Shown: positions 1-8,804, numbered from the stretch's first letter. The stretch is 64,000 nucleotides of DNA from JBHJHP01 sp042219855 (GCF_042219855.1 NZ_JBHJHP010000001.1:124001-188000), one strand, 5' to 3'. The notes: generated from the letters alone by a model not told the origin. Made by a program: numbers and translations.

Positions 1-23
1 GTCCTCCAGGGGACGTTTTTTTT
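1..23 (+). terminator. Right part of a terminator cut by the window start
   Basis: The first 14 bases pair as GTCC(T)/(G)GGAC around a short loop and are followed by a run of eight T. The stem probably extends further left, outside the window. It would end transcription of a gene before base 1. Confidence 0.45.
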
Positions 24-84
24 ATACCTGTTATTTAACTTATTCTGTTAATTTTCTATTTTTGATTCCGTTAAAATTTGAGAT

Positions 85-909
85 ATGGAAGCTGAAAAGA
101 TCAAGGTGCTTATTAGTACCCTTATTAAATATGCTACAGATTACGGACTGAAACTCATTTATGCGGTAGTGGTCCTTATTATTGGCTGGTGGACGATAAA
201 GTTTGTAATGAAAGCTGTAAAACGGGCTTTTGAACGGAGAAACCTTGATTTGTCGTTACGCGGTTTCCTGACAAGCCTGATCAGTATTACACTGAAAGTG
301 ATCCTGTTCATCACCGTGGCCGGCATGCTGGGAATAGAGATGACGTCATTTCTGGCTGTACTCGGAGCAGCAGGACTGGCCATCGGTATGGCACTGAAAG
401 GAACACTATCAAATTTCGCCGGCGGAGTAATGATTCTGATGCTTAAACCATTTAAAGTTGGTGAATACATTACCGGTGGAGGATATTCCGGTACGGTTAG
501 CAGCATTTCTATCTTTAATACCACACTGCTTACTTTCGACAATATTATGGTTACCATACCAAACGGTCAGCTTTCTGAAGCAGCAACCATGAATTATACC
601 CGTATGGATACCCGTAGAATAGATATTGAATTCGGAATCAGCTATTCAGATGATATTGATAAGGCTAAAAAGGTCATCACAGATGTATTAAAAGCTGAAA
701 AACGCATTTTAGATGATCCTGAATTAGTTGTGGCAGTCAGATCGCTCGGAGACAGCAGTGTTAACATCACAACACGATCGTGGGTACGTACAGTAGAGTA
801 CTGGCAGGTCTATTTCGATATTGTCGAAAATGTTAAAAAGGCATTGGATAACAACGGAATTACCATTCCGTTTCCTCAGAGGGATGTACATCTGTACAAT
901 AAAGGCTAA
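85..909 (+). CDS. mscS: MscS-family small-conductance mechanosensitive channel
   Basis: The 274-residue protein has the standard small MscS layout. Membrane segments lie at about residues 22-41 and 61-83, with a Gly/Ala-rich pore helix at about 89-120 containing the AAGLAIGMALKGTLSNFAGG region typical of TM3. A beta domain (VGEYITGGGYSGTV) and an alpha/beta cytoplasmic domain follow. Length is close to E. coli MscS (286). In the family, the heptameric inner-membrane channel opens under membrane tension to release solutes on hypo-osmotic shock. It stands alone, convergent with creD. The start is the first ATG before the amphipathic N-terminus. Identity is confident; the gating properties are inferred from the family. 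Confidence 0.93.
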   Translation: MEAEKIKVLISTLIKYATDYGLKLIYAVVVLIIGWWTIKFVMKAVKRAFERRNLDLSLRGFLTSLISITLKVILFITVAGMLGIEMTSFLAVLGAAGLAIGMALKGTLSNFAGGVMILMLKPFKVGEYITGGGYSGTVSSISIFNTTLLTFDNIMVTIPNGQLSEAATMNYTRMDTRRIDIEFGISYSDDIDKAKKVITDVLKAEKRILDDPELVVAVRSLGDSSVNITTRSWVRTVEYWQVYFDIVENVKKALDNNGITIPFPQRDVHLYNKG

Positions 910-913
910 AACA

Positions 914-969
914 GTGACTGCCCCGGCAAACAGGCAAACATTCCGTTATTCAACATCCGGGACAGTCAC
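914..969. terminator. Long imperfect hairpin between convergent mscS and creD
   Basis: GTGACTGCCCCGG at 914-926 pairs with CCGGGACAGTCAC at 957-969, with one mismatch and a 30-base loop. It lies between two convergent stops. The minus side continues into a short T run and the plus side into a T-rich stretch, so it could serve both genes. Confidence 0.55.
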
Positions 970-976
970 CGGGAAT

Positions 977-2272
977 TTATTTTTCGTTTATCTTTAGTTT
1001 TCTTGACACTCCCATTACTGTAGTAAGGATAATGAACAGTCCAATGTTACCTGCCAGATATGCATAATCTTTAAGGGACAGCAGAATAAATATAAACAGA
1101 TAGAACAGAACAAGAATCCCGTTCAGGATCAGAGCCACCCGGGGACTTTTAATAAAACCGCGGGTAAAATACCATACAGATGCAACAATTAAAAAAGCAG
1201 ATAACAGGTAAGCTCCGTTAAACCCTATTTGTTCACTTAACGCTGTAAGCAGTGAGAAGAACAGGATAAGGGCAAATGCTACGATGATGTAATGAAACAA
1301 CTGCACCTTATTGTGATAAAACAGTTCCGAAAATATCAGAACCAGAAAAGTCAGGACAATAAAGAGCAAACCATATTTTACGCTGCGTAGAGATTTCTGG
1401 TAGTGATCAGCCATCAGTAAGAATTCAACTCCAATTTTTTGTTGATTAACATCATATGCCTTTCCCTTCCAGACCTGCGGAAAAGTACGGTTGAGTTCAG
1501 TTACGTTCCAAGCCGCATTAAACCCGTCTTTAGTCACGTCTCTCTCGTAAGGAAGAAAGTCCCCGTTGAATGAAGGATCGGGCCATGAAGAGCGGATGGA
1601 GATTTCAGTATTCTTTCCGACCGGTAAAAATGATAGTTCCTCCGATCCGTTAAGTTTAAGATTCATACTGAACGTCAGGTTTTCAAACATTGTATCCAGT
1701 GGCATATTGAAGGTTATACCGGATTTAAATATTTCATGATCAGCAACACCCGGCCTGGGTTCCACTTTTTTATCATTTATTTTCAGTTCAAGACTTCCTT
1801 TTATTCCCCTGTTATCGCTGATACCAAAAGTAAAATAGGCATCTTTCCATCGGATAAAATAGCCTGGCCAGGCGGAGAGATCCGGTTGGCTGAACTTTCC
1901 GTGTATGTTCAGGTCAGAGGCATAAACCACACTTTTATAAATGCTCTTTTTTCGTAATTCCGGTACAACATTACCGTTAATCATTAATTCCTCCGGCATA
2001 ATGTGCAGGATGCTGTTAACCATGATATTGCCATCCTTGGTTTGTTCATAGGTGTAGACCGGAACATTTAAAACCGGACCTGACACCGTCTGATTGCCCG
2101 ACCACATCTGCATAATTTCTGTTTTAGCCTGATTTGAAAAGCTGATTCTGTCGCGGATAACATCTTTAACCATCTGTAACGGAATGAGTAACATAAGGGT
2201 TATAAAACCCAAAACAGCCATTTTAAAAGAGAATGACTGATACCATTTTGTTTTGTCGTTTTTATCTTCCAT
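977..2272 (-). CDS. creD: CreD-family inner-membrane protein
   Basis: The 431-residue protein has the CreD layout: one N-terminal membrane helix (about 16-35), a large beta-rich region outside the membrane (about 40-295), then a block of about five hydrophobic segments to the C-terminus. E. coli CreD is about 450 residues. CreD belongs to envelope-stress regulons (CreBC in enterics) and affects outer-membrane and beta-lactam phenotypes, but its biochemical role is unknown. It follows a winged-helix regulator gene on the same strand. Its start is 19 bp from an inverted repeat that is also present before the upstream transcript, so it probably has its own regulated promoter. No CreBC pair is adjacent. 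Confidence 0.9.
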   Translation of the reverse strand: MEDKNDKTKWYQSFSFKMAVLGFITLMLLIPLQMVKDVIRDRISFSNQAKTEIMQMWSGNQTVSGPVLNVPVYTYEQTKDGNIMVNSILHIMPEELMINGNVVPELRKKSIYKSVVYASDLNIHGKFSQPDLSAWPGYFIRWKDAYFTFGISDNRGIKGSLELKINDKKVEPRPGVADHEIFKSGITFNMPLDTMFENLTFSMNLKLNGSEELSFLPVGKNTEISIRSSWPDPSFNGDFLPYERDVTKDGFNAAWNVTELNRTFPQVWKGKAYDVNQQKIGVEFLLMADHYQKSLRSVKYGLLFIVLTFLVLIFSELFYHNKVQLFHYIIVAFALILFFSLLTALSEQIGFNGAYLLSAFLIVASVWYFTRGFIKSPRVALILNGILVLFYLFIFILLSLKDYAYLAGNIGLFIILTTVMGVSRKLKINEK

Positions 2273-2290
2273 AATTTATAATATTTAAAG

Positions 2291-2309
2291 TACTTTGAAA
2301 TACAAAGTA
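2291..2309. promoter_or_regulatory. Inverted-repeat operator before creD
   Basis: TACTTTG and CAAAGTA are perfect 7-bp inverted arms separated by AAATA. On the minus strand the right arm forms TATACTTTG, a near match to the Bacteroidota -7 box TAnnTTTG, so a protein bound here would block the creD promoter. The likely binder is the winged-helix protein encoded just upstream; this is inference. Confidence 0.7.
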
Positions 2310-2324
2310 TAAGTTTAAAAAAAA

Positions 2325-2618
2325 TCAGCTGTTGAACAGTTTCTCCAATGCGGTAATATGCGCATTGAATGCATTTAAGCCATATTCGGTAATCGAGTAG
2401 GTGGTGTTGGGTTTTCTTCCGATAAATTTCTTTTTCATCTGTATCATTTCTTCTTTTTCAAGTGCTTTAAGGTGACTGGCAAGGTTACCATCGGTAACAT
2501 CCAGCAATTCCTTTAACGTGTTGAAATCAACGGTTTCATTTACGGTAAGAACGGACATGATCCCTAATCTTACCCTGCTTTCAAATGCTTTATTTAAACC
2601 TTCAATTAAACTTCCCAC
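2325..2618 (-). CDS. Winged-helix transcriptional regulator (MarR/ArsR-like, 97 aa)
   Basis: This is a stand-alone winged-helix domain. The N-terminal part (RVRLGIMSVLTVNETVDFNTL) and the recognition-helix region (LLDVTDGNLASHLKALEKEEMI) are followed by a wing with KKFIGRKPNTTYSIT. This is the compact form of regulator common in Bacteroidota next to membrane proteins. The start is GTG, overlapping by one base the TAG stop of the membrane-protein gene before it, so the two are translationally coupled. No ligand-binding domain is visible, so the signal may come from the coupled membrane protein. Likely targets are its own operon and creD. Confidence 0.85.
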   Translation of the reverse strand: MGSLIEGLNKAFESRVRLGIMSVLTVNETVDFNTLKELLDVTDGNLASHLKALEKEEMIQMKKKFIGRKPNTTYSITEYGLNAFNAHITALEKLFNS

Positions 2619-3241
2619 TACTTATATTTTTTCCACATTACAAATCCGTAAATAATATGCAGAATACCAAAACCAAAAATGGCAAAAACAAAACTATAGC
2701 CAATAAAAAACAAGGAAATTATTCCGGTTAACAATTCTGATAACCCCAGGTATTTTATCTCCCCCAGGGTATATTTTGAGGCATTTAAAAGCGCCAGTCC
2801 GTAGAAAATAAGTACAGATGAAGACACAAACATGGTTTGGTTGTGATACAACATGGCAAGAATAAACATTCCTCCGGCAATCAGTGGAATAAAAAGGTTA
2901 ATTAACATGCGTTTTGCTGTTCTGGTCCAGAATGGTTTGTTTTCTTTTCTGGCCTTTCTGTAAGAAAACAACCAGGCTGTAACCAAAGCGAGTATGAGAA
3001 TAACCAGTGCATCAACCAGAAGATAGTAAAGCTCTGTTCTGTTTGTACCGAAGCGGAAATAATTAAAGGAGTAGTCCAGACCTCTTGCACCCTTATCCAT
3101 GATAAAAAAGTAGGCAACAGCTGAACCAAGCAATGCATAAAATCCTGCAAAAATTCCAGATAATCCGCTTAAAGTGAGGAAACGCGATGATTCCTCCATC
3201 ATCTTTCGTATAATCTGAATGTCGTCCTGTTTGTCTTTCAT
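2618..3241 (-). CDS. Multi-spanning membrane protein coupled to the regulator
   Basis: The 207-residue protein starts with a short charged segment (MKDKQDDIQIIRKMMEESSRFLTL), then has about six hydrophobic stretches with short basic loops (KARKENKPFWTRTAKR). I do not recognise a named family with certainty. Proteins of this kind recur beside small winged-helix regulators in Bacteroidota. The stop codon overlaps the regulator's GTG start by one base. The inverted repeat lies 8-26 bp before its ATG. I infer a role as membrane partner or target of the regulator in envelope stress. Confidence 0.75.
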   Translation of the reverse strand: MKDKQDDIQIIRKMMEESSRFLTLSGLSGIFAGFYALLGSAVAYFFIMDKGARGLDYSFNYFRFGTNRTELYYLLVDALVILILALVTAWLFSYRKARKENKPFWTRTAKRMLINLFIPLIAGGMFILAMLYHNQTMFVSSSVLIFYGLALLNASKYTLGEIKYLGLSELLTGIISLFFIGYSFVFAIFGFGILHIIYGFVMWKKYK

Positions 3242-3248
3242 TACATAG

Positions 3249-3267
3249 TACTTTGAGATGCAAAGTT
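3249..3267. promoter_or_regulatory. Inverted-repeat operator overlapping a promoter -7 box
   Basis: TACTTTG-AGATG-CAAAGTT has the same arms and 5-bp spacer as the site at 2291-2309, with one mismatch. On the minus strand bases 3268-3261 read TAACTTTG, an exact TAnnTTTG -7 element that overlaps one operator arm. This favours repression by steric block. Confidence 0.7.
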
Positions 3268-3330
3268 AATTTATTTTTTAAATTGAAACCACAATTAACA
3301 ATTTTTAAGTAATCCGGAATATTTAAACAG

Positions 3331-3478
3331 TGTTGTCCGGCTTAAAAACAACAATTCATAAAGATTCTTCGCTTCATTTTACTACGCTCAGAAATACAGT
3401 CTTTTAGTTTTGTACAGGACTGGCGGATGCCTGTCATTCCTTGAGAAGCGAGGAATCTCTGAAGCTTAACCGGAAAAA
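3331..3478. repeat. Degraded non-autonomous element, TGTTGTCCGG end (copy 1)
   Basis: It starts TGTTGTCCGGCTTAAA. It contains AGATTCTTCGCTTCATTTT and ACTACGCTCAGAA, and ends near GAAGCTTAACCGG. Read in reverse it matches the 98-bp copy at 31597-31694 over both ends, with an extra internal segment. No coding capacity. Confidence 0.6.
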
Positions 3479-3568
3479 CGAGAGATTTAATCCTTAATAG
3501 CGAAGGCAGGAATATTACTTACGCAGTTAAAGACGTTATTTTGAAGCTGTAAAGATTTATTGGAGGCT

Positions 3569-4057
3569 TTAATCTTTCAAAAGATTTTTACTGTGTTTAA
3601 ACCCTTTAAGAATGAGTTCATTTAATTCCTCTGTTGTGCTGAAATTATTTCGGTTTCCGCAGAGCCAAAGCTCTGAGAACGGATCGGGGTCAATGATATG
3701 GTTCAGTAGCTCCTGTGGTGAAGGCGTTTGATCCAGCGCAGCATAATCTTCGAAGGTATATGAAGTGAAAGCTGTATTGGGGCCGATTCCCATATTGTCA
3801 AGAAGGTATCCGTTTTTAAGTTGAGTGGGAAGGGCAGGTTTACCGTTAAAGGTTAAATCTCCCGGTGCAGGATAGGAGATAATCCGGTCTTTGGATCCGT
3901 TTAATAATACCGGAACATATGAACTGTAATCTGCTTTTGTTTTATAGATAATTAATGGGATCGGTACGTTCATGATTTGATTTGAAGATTTGTTTGTTTT
4001 GCACGATGCAGCAATAAAGGACAACAGAATGATGAAGGCAATACGGCTTGTTTTCAT
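3569..4057 (-). CDS. Hypothetical lipoprotein
   Basis: This 162-residue protein has a lipoprotein signal: a basic start (MKTSR), a hydrophobic stretch and a lipobox ending in AASC at about residue 19, followed by KTNKSSN. The mature part (KTKADYSSYVPVLLNGSKDRIISYPAPGDL and onward) has no domain I recognise. It lies 16 bp after the RsmI-like gene on the same strand and is probably co-transcribed. The Tyr/Pro-rich section after the lipobox could be surface-exposed. Function unknown. Confidence 0.75.
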   Translation of the reverse strand: MKTSRIAFIILLSFIAASCKTNKSSNQIMNVPIPLIIYKTKADYSSYVPVLLNGSKDRIISYPAPGDLTFNGKPALPTQLKNGYLLDNMGIGPNTAFTSYTFEDYAALDQTPSPQELLNHIIDPDPFSELWLCGNRNNFSTTEELNELILKGFKHSKNLLKD

Positions 4058-4073
4058 TGTTTTTCGAGATATA

Positions 4074-4778
4074 TTACTTTCCTAAAACAAAAATGGCTGG
4101 CTTTTTGTGCATTTCAGGTAGTCTCTTTCTCCATTCTGAAATACGCTTTGTCTGAATATATTCCTCCGGTGCTGAGATATCAACTGCTATACATAGTCTT
4201 AAATTCGGCGAACACATTTTCAAAAGATCCTCTGCCAGTTTGATGTTCCGGTAAGGAGCCTCAATAAACACCTGAGACTGATTCTCCTGCATGATTCTGC
4301 GTTCCAGTTCTTTTAAGCGGTTCTGTTTATCATTTGGTCTGACCGGCAGATACCCCACAAATGAGAAGTTCTGGCCATTCATGCCTGCAGCCATTACAGC
4401 CATAAGGATGGAAGAGGGGCCAACCAACGGAATAACCCGAATGTTTTTTTCATGTGCCAGGGCGACAACATCAGCCCCCGGATCAGCCACACCGGGACAA
4501 CCCGCATCAGACATCAGTCCAACATCTGTCCCGTTAAGGAGTGGTTTTAAGAGTTTTGAAGCATCCTCGGGCGTTGTGTGTTCGTTTAAGAGGTAAAATG
4601 TAAGTTCATCAATATCAATGGATTTGTCCACTGTTTTTAAAAACCGCCGGGCAGTTCGCAGGTCTTCCACAATAAAGTGCTTTAAGGTTTTAATCAGTGC
4701 AATATTCTTTGCCGGAAGTACATCTTCCGGAACTGTTTCGCCCATGAGTGTTGGAAGCAAATACAAGTGTGACGCCAT
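4074..4778 (-). CDS. SAM-dependent methyltransferase, RsmI-like (tetrapyrrole methylase fold)
   Basis: The 234-residue protein carries the family hallmark GLMSDAGCPGVADPG at residues 87-101 and a second conserved block, VPLVGPSSILMAVMAAGMNGQNFSF, in the order seen in RsmI. RsmI 2'-O-methylates C1402 of 16S rRNA. E. coli RsmI is longer (about 286). This shorter form, common in Bacteroidota, lacks the C-terminal extension, so the exact substrate is inferred. The start is the ATG just before SHLYLLPT, the usual beginning of the domain. It is divergent from the deacetylase gene, and a lipoprotein gene follows. Confidence 0.85.
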   Translation of the reverse strand: MASHLYLLPTLMGETVPEDVLPAKNIALIKTLKHFIVEDLRTARRFLKTVDKSIDIDELTFYLLNEHTTPEDASKLLKPLLNGTDVGLMSDAGCPGVADPGADVVALAHEKNIRVIPLVGPSSILMAVMAAGMNGQNFSFVGYLPVRPNDKQNRLKELERRIMQENQSQVFIEAPYRNIKLAEDLLKMCSPNLRLCIAVDISAPEEYIQTKRISEWRKRLPEMHKKPAIFVLGK

Positions 4779-4876
4779 CTTTTTTGAACCAAAAATAAAG
4801 AATTCATTGCGAATTTACGATTCCAGAGGGTCAGGATTTCTCAAAAGCTTCAAATTATGTATCTTCGGTCTGTCTT

Positions 4877-5893
4877 ATGAAATCCTTCTTGCTAAAAATG
4901 GCTCCCATTTGGCGGTTAAAACCGATACGGCTTTTAACCACCCTCACTGGTCAGAAACTGGTGATGCCGTTTTATCATGCTGTGGAAGATAATCCCAGGC
5001 CACACCTGATGCATGCGTATAGTGTAAAATCCTCAAAAGAATTTGAAAGTGATCTGGATGCGCTTTTACGACACTTTGAACCTGTTGATACAGATACACT
5101 GATCCGTTTGACTGTAAATGGTGAAAAGCCTTCAAAACCCTCATTCTGGCTTTCATTTGACGATGGTCTCAGCAGTTTCTATGCCGTTGCAGCACCGGTT
5201 TTAAAACGCAAGGGCATACCTGCTGCCTGTTTTATAAACACTGCGTTTATTGATAACAAAGATTTATTTTACAGATATAAAGCAAGCCTGCTGACAGAAT
5301 CAGCAGATCAGTTAGATAACCATACCGTAAAAAACATAGCAGAGAAATTAAAGGTTAAGTCAGACAGCAGCGAAATAAAAAACCGTATTCAGCGGATTCG
5401 GTATAAGGAAAAAAAACTGCTTGATGAAATCGCCGGAATGATGGGATTTAATTTTGCTGCATTTCTGAATAACGAACAGCCATATCTCACATTTGAGCAG
5501 ATAAAATCGCTTATCGATGATGGATTTACAATTGGGGCACACAGTGTGGATCATCCCAGGTTTAGCGAAATATCCATGGATGAACAGCTGAAACAGACGG
5601 AATTGTCGGTAAGTGAACTGAAAACAAAATTTAATGTTGAACCGGTTTTATTTTCATTTCCTTTCACCGACGATGGAATTACAACCGGTTTTTTCAACCG
5701 GATCAAAGAAAATCCCGGGTCACCGGTTCTGACCTTTGGGACAGCCGGTATGAAATGGGATCAGATATCTTCCAACTTACAACGCATTCCTATGGAGTTC
5801 AATCATGCCTCAGCGTTGGATATTGTAAGAATGGAATATGTGTACTATGTTTTAAAATCGTTTGCTGGTAAGAACCTTCTTAAAAGGAACTAA
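4877..5893 (+). CDS. Polysaccharide deacetylase family protein (CE4/NodB-like)
   Basis: The 338-residue protein shows the NodB motifs: SFDDG at residues 93-97 (catalytic base and metal Asp), HxxxH at H222/H226 (metal ligands, in GAHSVDHPRFSE) and a FSFPF motif-3 region. In the family a metal-dependent reaction removes N- or O-acetyl groups from cell-wall or surface glycans. There is no clear signal peptide; the N-terminus is basic and may sit at the membrane. The insert between the first two motifs is long. It is divergent from the RsmI gene, and its stop overlaps the convergent DUF302 gene by 4 bp. The glycan substrate cannot be read from the sequence. Confidence 0.85.
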   Translation: MKSFLLKMAPIWRLKPIRLLTTLTGQKLVMPFYHAVEDNPRPHLMHAYSVKSSKEFESDLDALLRHFEPVDTDTLIRLTVNGEKPSKPSFWLSFDDGLSSFYAVAAPVLKRKGIPAACFINTAFIDNKDLFYRYKASLLTESADQLDNHTVKNIAEKLKVKSDSSEIKNRIQRIRYKEKKLLDEIAGMMGFNFAAFLNNEQPYLTFEQIKSLIDDGFTIGAHSVDHPRFSEISMDEQLKQTELSVSELKTKFNVEPVLFSFPFTDDGITTGFFNRIKENPGSPVLTFGTAGMKWDQISSNLQRIPMEFNHASALDIVRMEYVYYVLKSFAGKNLLKRN

Positions 5894-6276
5894 ACCTTAT
5901 CCAGAACGCGTTTTAATATATCTCCTACATCTGTAGCAAAGGAATTTAGCTTAGGATTATCAATGGCCTGCATTGTGGCTACCGGATTTATGGCAGCAAT
6001 CTCTGTCTTTTCATTGTCGAGACGTTGAACAATAAAGTTGCAGGGCAGCATTGTACCGAGCTTGTCATCTTCCTGAAGCGCTTCGTATGCAAACTTCGGA
6101 TTACAGGCCCCCAAAATTTTATAAGGCCGAAAATAAACATCCAGTTTTTCATGGAATTTCTCCTGCACATCCATCTCGGTCACAATACCAAAACCTTCTG
6201 GCTTTAGTTCAGCTTTGAGTTTTTCAATTGTATCCTCAAATGAGTAATCAACGGTTTTTGAATAATAGTATTTCAT
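5890..6276 (-). CDS. DUF302 domain protein
   Basis: A 128-residue protein when started at the ATG of MKYYYSKTVDYSFEDT. An earlier in-frame start would add 11 residues and looks spurious. It has the DUF302 pattern: a beta-alpha start, then FGIVTEMDVQEKFHEKL, YKILGACNPKFAYEAL, MLPCNFIVQ and a C-terminal helix. The two Cys (GACNP, LPCN) are typical of the family, whose function is not established; some members are linked to thiol or redox processes. It is convergent with the deacetylase gene and divergent from the response regulator. Confidence 0.85.
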   Translation of the reverse strand: MKYYYSKTVDYSFEDTIEKLKAELKPEGFGIVTEMDVQEKFHEKLDVYFRPYKILGACNPKFAYEALQEDDKLGTMLPCNFIVQRLDNEKTEIAAINPVATMQAIDNPKLNSFATDVGDILKRVLDKV

Positions 6277-6431
6277 AATTTTTTTGACTTTAACGTTTAA
6301 CCAAATCAAATTACAATATGTTCAGGAAGTTAACAACTTGTCAGGTAAATTAACTAACACGAATAACATTTCAGATAAAATGTATCACTTAATATTGATT
6401 ATTTTGTGATACTTCTGTGATGAACTGTTCC

Positions 6432-6439
6432 TAACTTTG
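6432..6439 (+). promoter_or_regulatory. -7 promoter element of the two-component operon
   Basis: TAACTTTG matches the Bacteroidota -7 consensus TAnnTTTG and lies 21 bp before the response-regulator ATG. No clear -33 TTG stands at the ideal spacing, so this is tentative. Confidence 0.4.
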
Positions 6440-6460
6440 TTCTGTTTTAGAATAAAAACA

Positions 6461-7156
6461 ATGGATAAAGTACTTATAATTGAGGATGATAAGGATATTT
6501 CAGAACTCATCTCAATTCATGTAGGTGATATGAATTTTGAAGTGGACAAGGCCTATGATGGTAAGGATGGTCTTATGAAAGCCCTGAATAATGCCTATAA
6601 ATGTATTTTGCTGGATATTCGGTTGCCGTTGATGGATGGCTTCGAAGTTTGCAAAAGAATCAGGCAGGAAAAAATCAACACCCCCGTTTTAATGCTGACA
6701 TCCAAATCGGAAGAGATCGATAAGGTTCTTGGTCTTGAAATTGGTGCAGACGATTACATTACCAAACCTTTTAGCATCAGAGAACTTATTGCACGGATAA
6801 AAGCTGTACTGCGACGGATTGAGATGACGCAAAAGGTTTCGGAGGAAAATGACCTGGAGATTAAAAGTGGTAATTTGTATATCAATGAAGCCAAACGGAT
6901 AGTGGAAATCAACAGTAAAAGGGTGGAGCTCAGTCCCAAGGAATTTGATTTATTACTGTTGCTGGCTTCCAATCCGGGTAAAACCTTTTCAAGGATGACC
7001 CTTTTAAACCAGGTTTGGGGCTATGAATTTGAAGGCTTTGAGCATACTGTTAATTCTCACATTAACCGGCTGCGAACTAAAATTGAAGCTAATCTGAACA
7101 AACCGGAATACATTTTAACAACCTGGGGCGTGGGCTATAAATTCAGAGAAGACTAA
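6461..7156 (+). CDS. OmpR/PhoB-family response regulator
   Basis: From the ATG of MDKVLIIEDDKD the protein has 231 residues. The receiver domain has acidic residues EDD near the start, phosphoacceptor D52 in LLDIRLPLMDG, the conserved Thr in VLMLTSKSE and Lys in DDYITKPF. The C-terminal winged helix (LSPKEFDLLLLLASNPGKTFSR onward, ending TTWGVGYKF) binds DNA. A TTG-initiated version 8 codons longer is possible but places the promoter-like TAACTTTG inside the gene. The kinase gene starts one base after its stop. The signal is unknown. Confidence 0.95.
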   Translation: MDKVLIIEDDKDISELISIHVGDMNFEVDKAYDGKDGLMKALNNAYKCILLDIRLPLMDGFEVCKRIRQEKINTPVLMLTSKSEEIDKVLGLEIGADDYITKPFSIRELIARIKAVLRRIEMTQKVSEENDLEIKSGNLYINEAKRIVEINSKRVELSPKEFDLLLLLASNPGKTFSRMTLLNQVWGYEFEGFEHTVNSHINRLRTKIEANLNKPEYILTTWGVGYKFRED

Positions 7157-7157
7157 T

Positions 7158-8657
7158 ATGACTCAGACAAGAACACAAAATGAGATAAAGCAACCGGGCG
7201 TATTCAGCCGTTTATTCTGGCAGTTGTCAGCAATTTTTTTGATTGTGCTGGTATTTTTTGCTGCCATTGTACTTTATATTTCAGTGCAGTCAGCCCGAAG
7301 TTATTCAGAAGAGGTAAACCAGAAACTAAACCGGGAACTGGCAACTAATATGCTGGGAGTGATTCAGCCTCTTGTTGCAAAAGACAGTCTGAATAAAGAG
7401 GCACTTGGAGACATCATGCATTCCATGATGGTTGTTAATCCAAGTATTGAGGTATATATCTTAAACCCGGATGGAAAGATTCTTAGCTATGTTGCCCCCG
7501 ATAAAGTTGTAAAACTGGATAATGTTTCCCTGGATCCGGTAAAAAAATTTCTGAAGGACAGTTCAAGGGGTATTATTCTGGGAGATGATCCAAGAAATCC
7601 CGGCGAATCCAAAATTTTTTCTGCAACACAGATCATCGAAAATAATGAACTGATCGGTTACATATACATTGTTCTTGCCAGTCAGGAATATGCTTCGGCG
7701 TCTCATACCGTAATCGGAAGCTATATCCTGGGGGTATCTATAAGATCGATGGTTGTTATATTGCTGATTGCTGCTGTTACAGGTTTGGTTGGTTTTTGGT
7801 TCCTTACAAAAAAACTAAAAAGTATAACCAAAGGCATCCAGGCTTTCAGAGCAGGAGAATATGATGCAAGGATTGATGTAAAAGATAACAGTGAATTGGA
7901 TCGCATTGGATTGGTTTTCAATGAAATGGCTGATACCATAGAGAAGAATATTGAAGAACTCAAGGGCGTTGATAACCTCCGGAAAGAATTAATCAGCAAT
8001 GTATCGCATGACTTACGCACTCCCGTGGCCTCCATTCAGGGCTATGCCGAAACCTTGATGCTGAAACAGGGAAAACTAAAACCGGAGGATGAAAGAAAAT
8101 ACCTTGAAACTATTGTGAAAAGCAGTGAAAGGTTAAAAAAACTGGTTTTTGAACTGTTTGAATTATCAAAGCTTGAAACCAATCAGATAAAGCCGGATTT
8201 TGAGCCTTTGGTAATCGGTGAACTGGTGTCTGATATTGCCGCAAAATTCCGGATCATTTCACAAAAGAAAGGGGTAAGTATAAATACAATCCTATCCGGC
8301 GATTTACCGTTGGTGGAAGCAGATATTTCCCTTCTTGAAAGAGCGCTTCAGAACCTGATTGATAATGCCATTAAGTTTTGTAAAGATGGTGATACGATTA
8401 ATATAGAAGTTGATATGAAAAGTCAGGAGAAGGTACAGGTCCGAATTTCGGATTCGGGACAGGGGATAAAGCAGGAAGATATTCCACATATTTTTGACAG
8501 GTATTATAAAAGTCATGAACATGCGGACAGTACCGGTCTTGGCCTGGCAATTGTGAAAAAGATAATGGAACTGCATCATTCTGATATTAAAGTTGTAAGT
8601 CAGTACGGTAAAGGCACAAGCTTTTCATTTAATCTGCCGGTGGCTGAAATGGCGTAA
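7158..8657 (+). CDS. Membrane sensor histidine kinase
   Basis: 499 residues: a first membrane helix (about 20-45), a periplasmic sensor region (about 46-190), a second helix (about 195-215), a HAMP linker, a HisKA domain with H284 in NVSHDLRTP, then a HATPase domain with N-box (LIDNAIKFCKDG), G1 (DSGQGI), F-box (IFDRYYKS) and G2 (GLGLAI). It is the cognate kinase of the regulator directly upstream. The sensor part looks PAS-like (VYILNPDGKILSYV) but the ligand is unknown. An outer-membrane protein gene follows on the same strand. Confidence 0.95.
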   Translation: MTQTRTQNEIKQPGVFSRLFWQLSAIFLIVLVFFAAIVLYISVQSARSYSEEVNQKLNRELATNMLGVIQPLVAKDSLNKEALGDIMHSMMVVNPSIEVYILNPDGKILSYVAPDKVVKLDNVSLDPVKKFLKDSSRGIILGDDPRNPGESKIFSATQIIENNELIGYIYIVLASQEYASASHTVIGSYILGVSIRSMVVILLIAAVTGLVGFWFLTKKLKSITKGIQAFRAGEYDARIDVKDNSELDRIGLVFNEMADTIEKNIEELKGVDNLRKELISNVSHDLRTPVASIQGYAETLMLKQGKLKPEDERKYLETIVKSSERLKKLVFELFELSKLETNQIKPDFEPLVIGELVSDIAAKFRIISQKKGVSINTILSGDLPLVEADISLLERALQNLIDNAIKFCKDGDTINIEVDMKSQEKVQVRISDSGQGIKQEDIPHIFDRYYKSHEHADSTGLGLAIVKKIMELHHSDIKVVSQYGKGTSFSFNLPVAEMA

Positions 8658-8804
8658 GATACCGCTAATTCAGCCTGTCAGTTTTTTTAAAAACAGATAG
8701 CGCCTCAACATCAATTGTGGCAATTCGGGTCCGTTTACCTCTTCAGTTTAAAAACAGGAATCTACCGGGAGATGATATGCAATAATTTATTTCCTTTGTA
8801 TATT

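Larger units (their letters stand above)
3242..3568. other. Gene-free gap of 327 bp
   Basis: It holds the operator at 3249-3267 and a repeat-like element at about 3331-3478 (separate entries). I see no credible coding sequence. Confidence 0.7.

Noticed and set aside
6437..6460. Earlier TTG start of the response regulator
   Set aside because: It would place the TAACTTTG promoter word inside the gene, and the receiver domain begins normally at the ATG at 6461.
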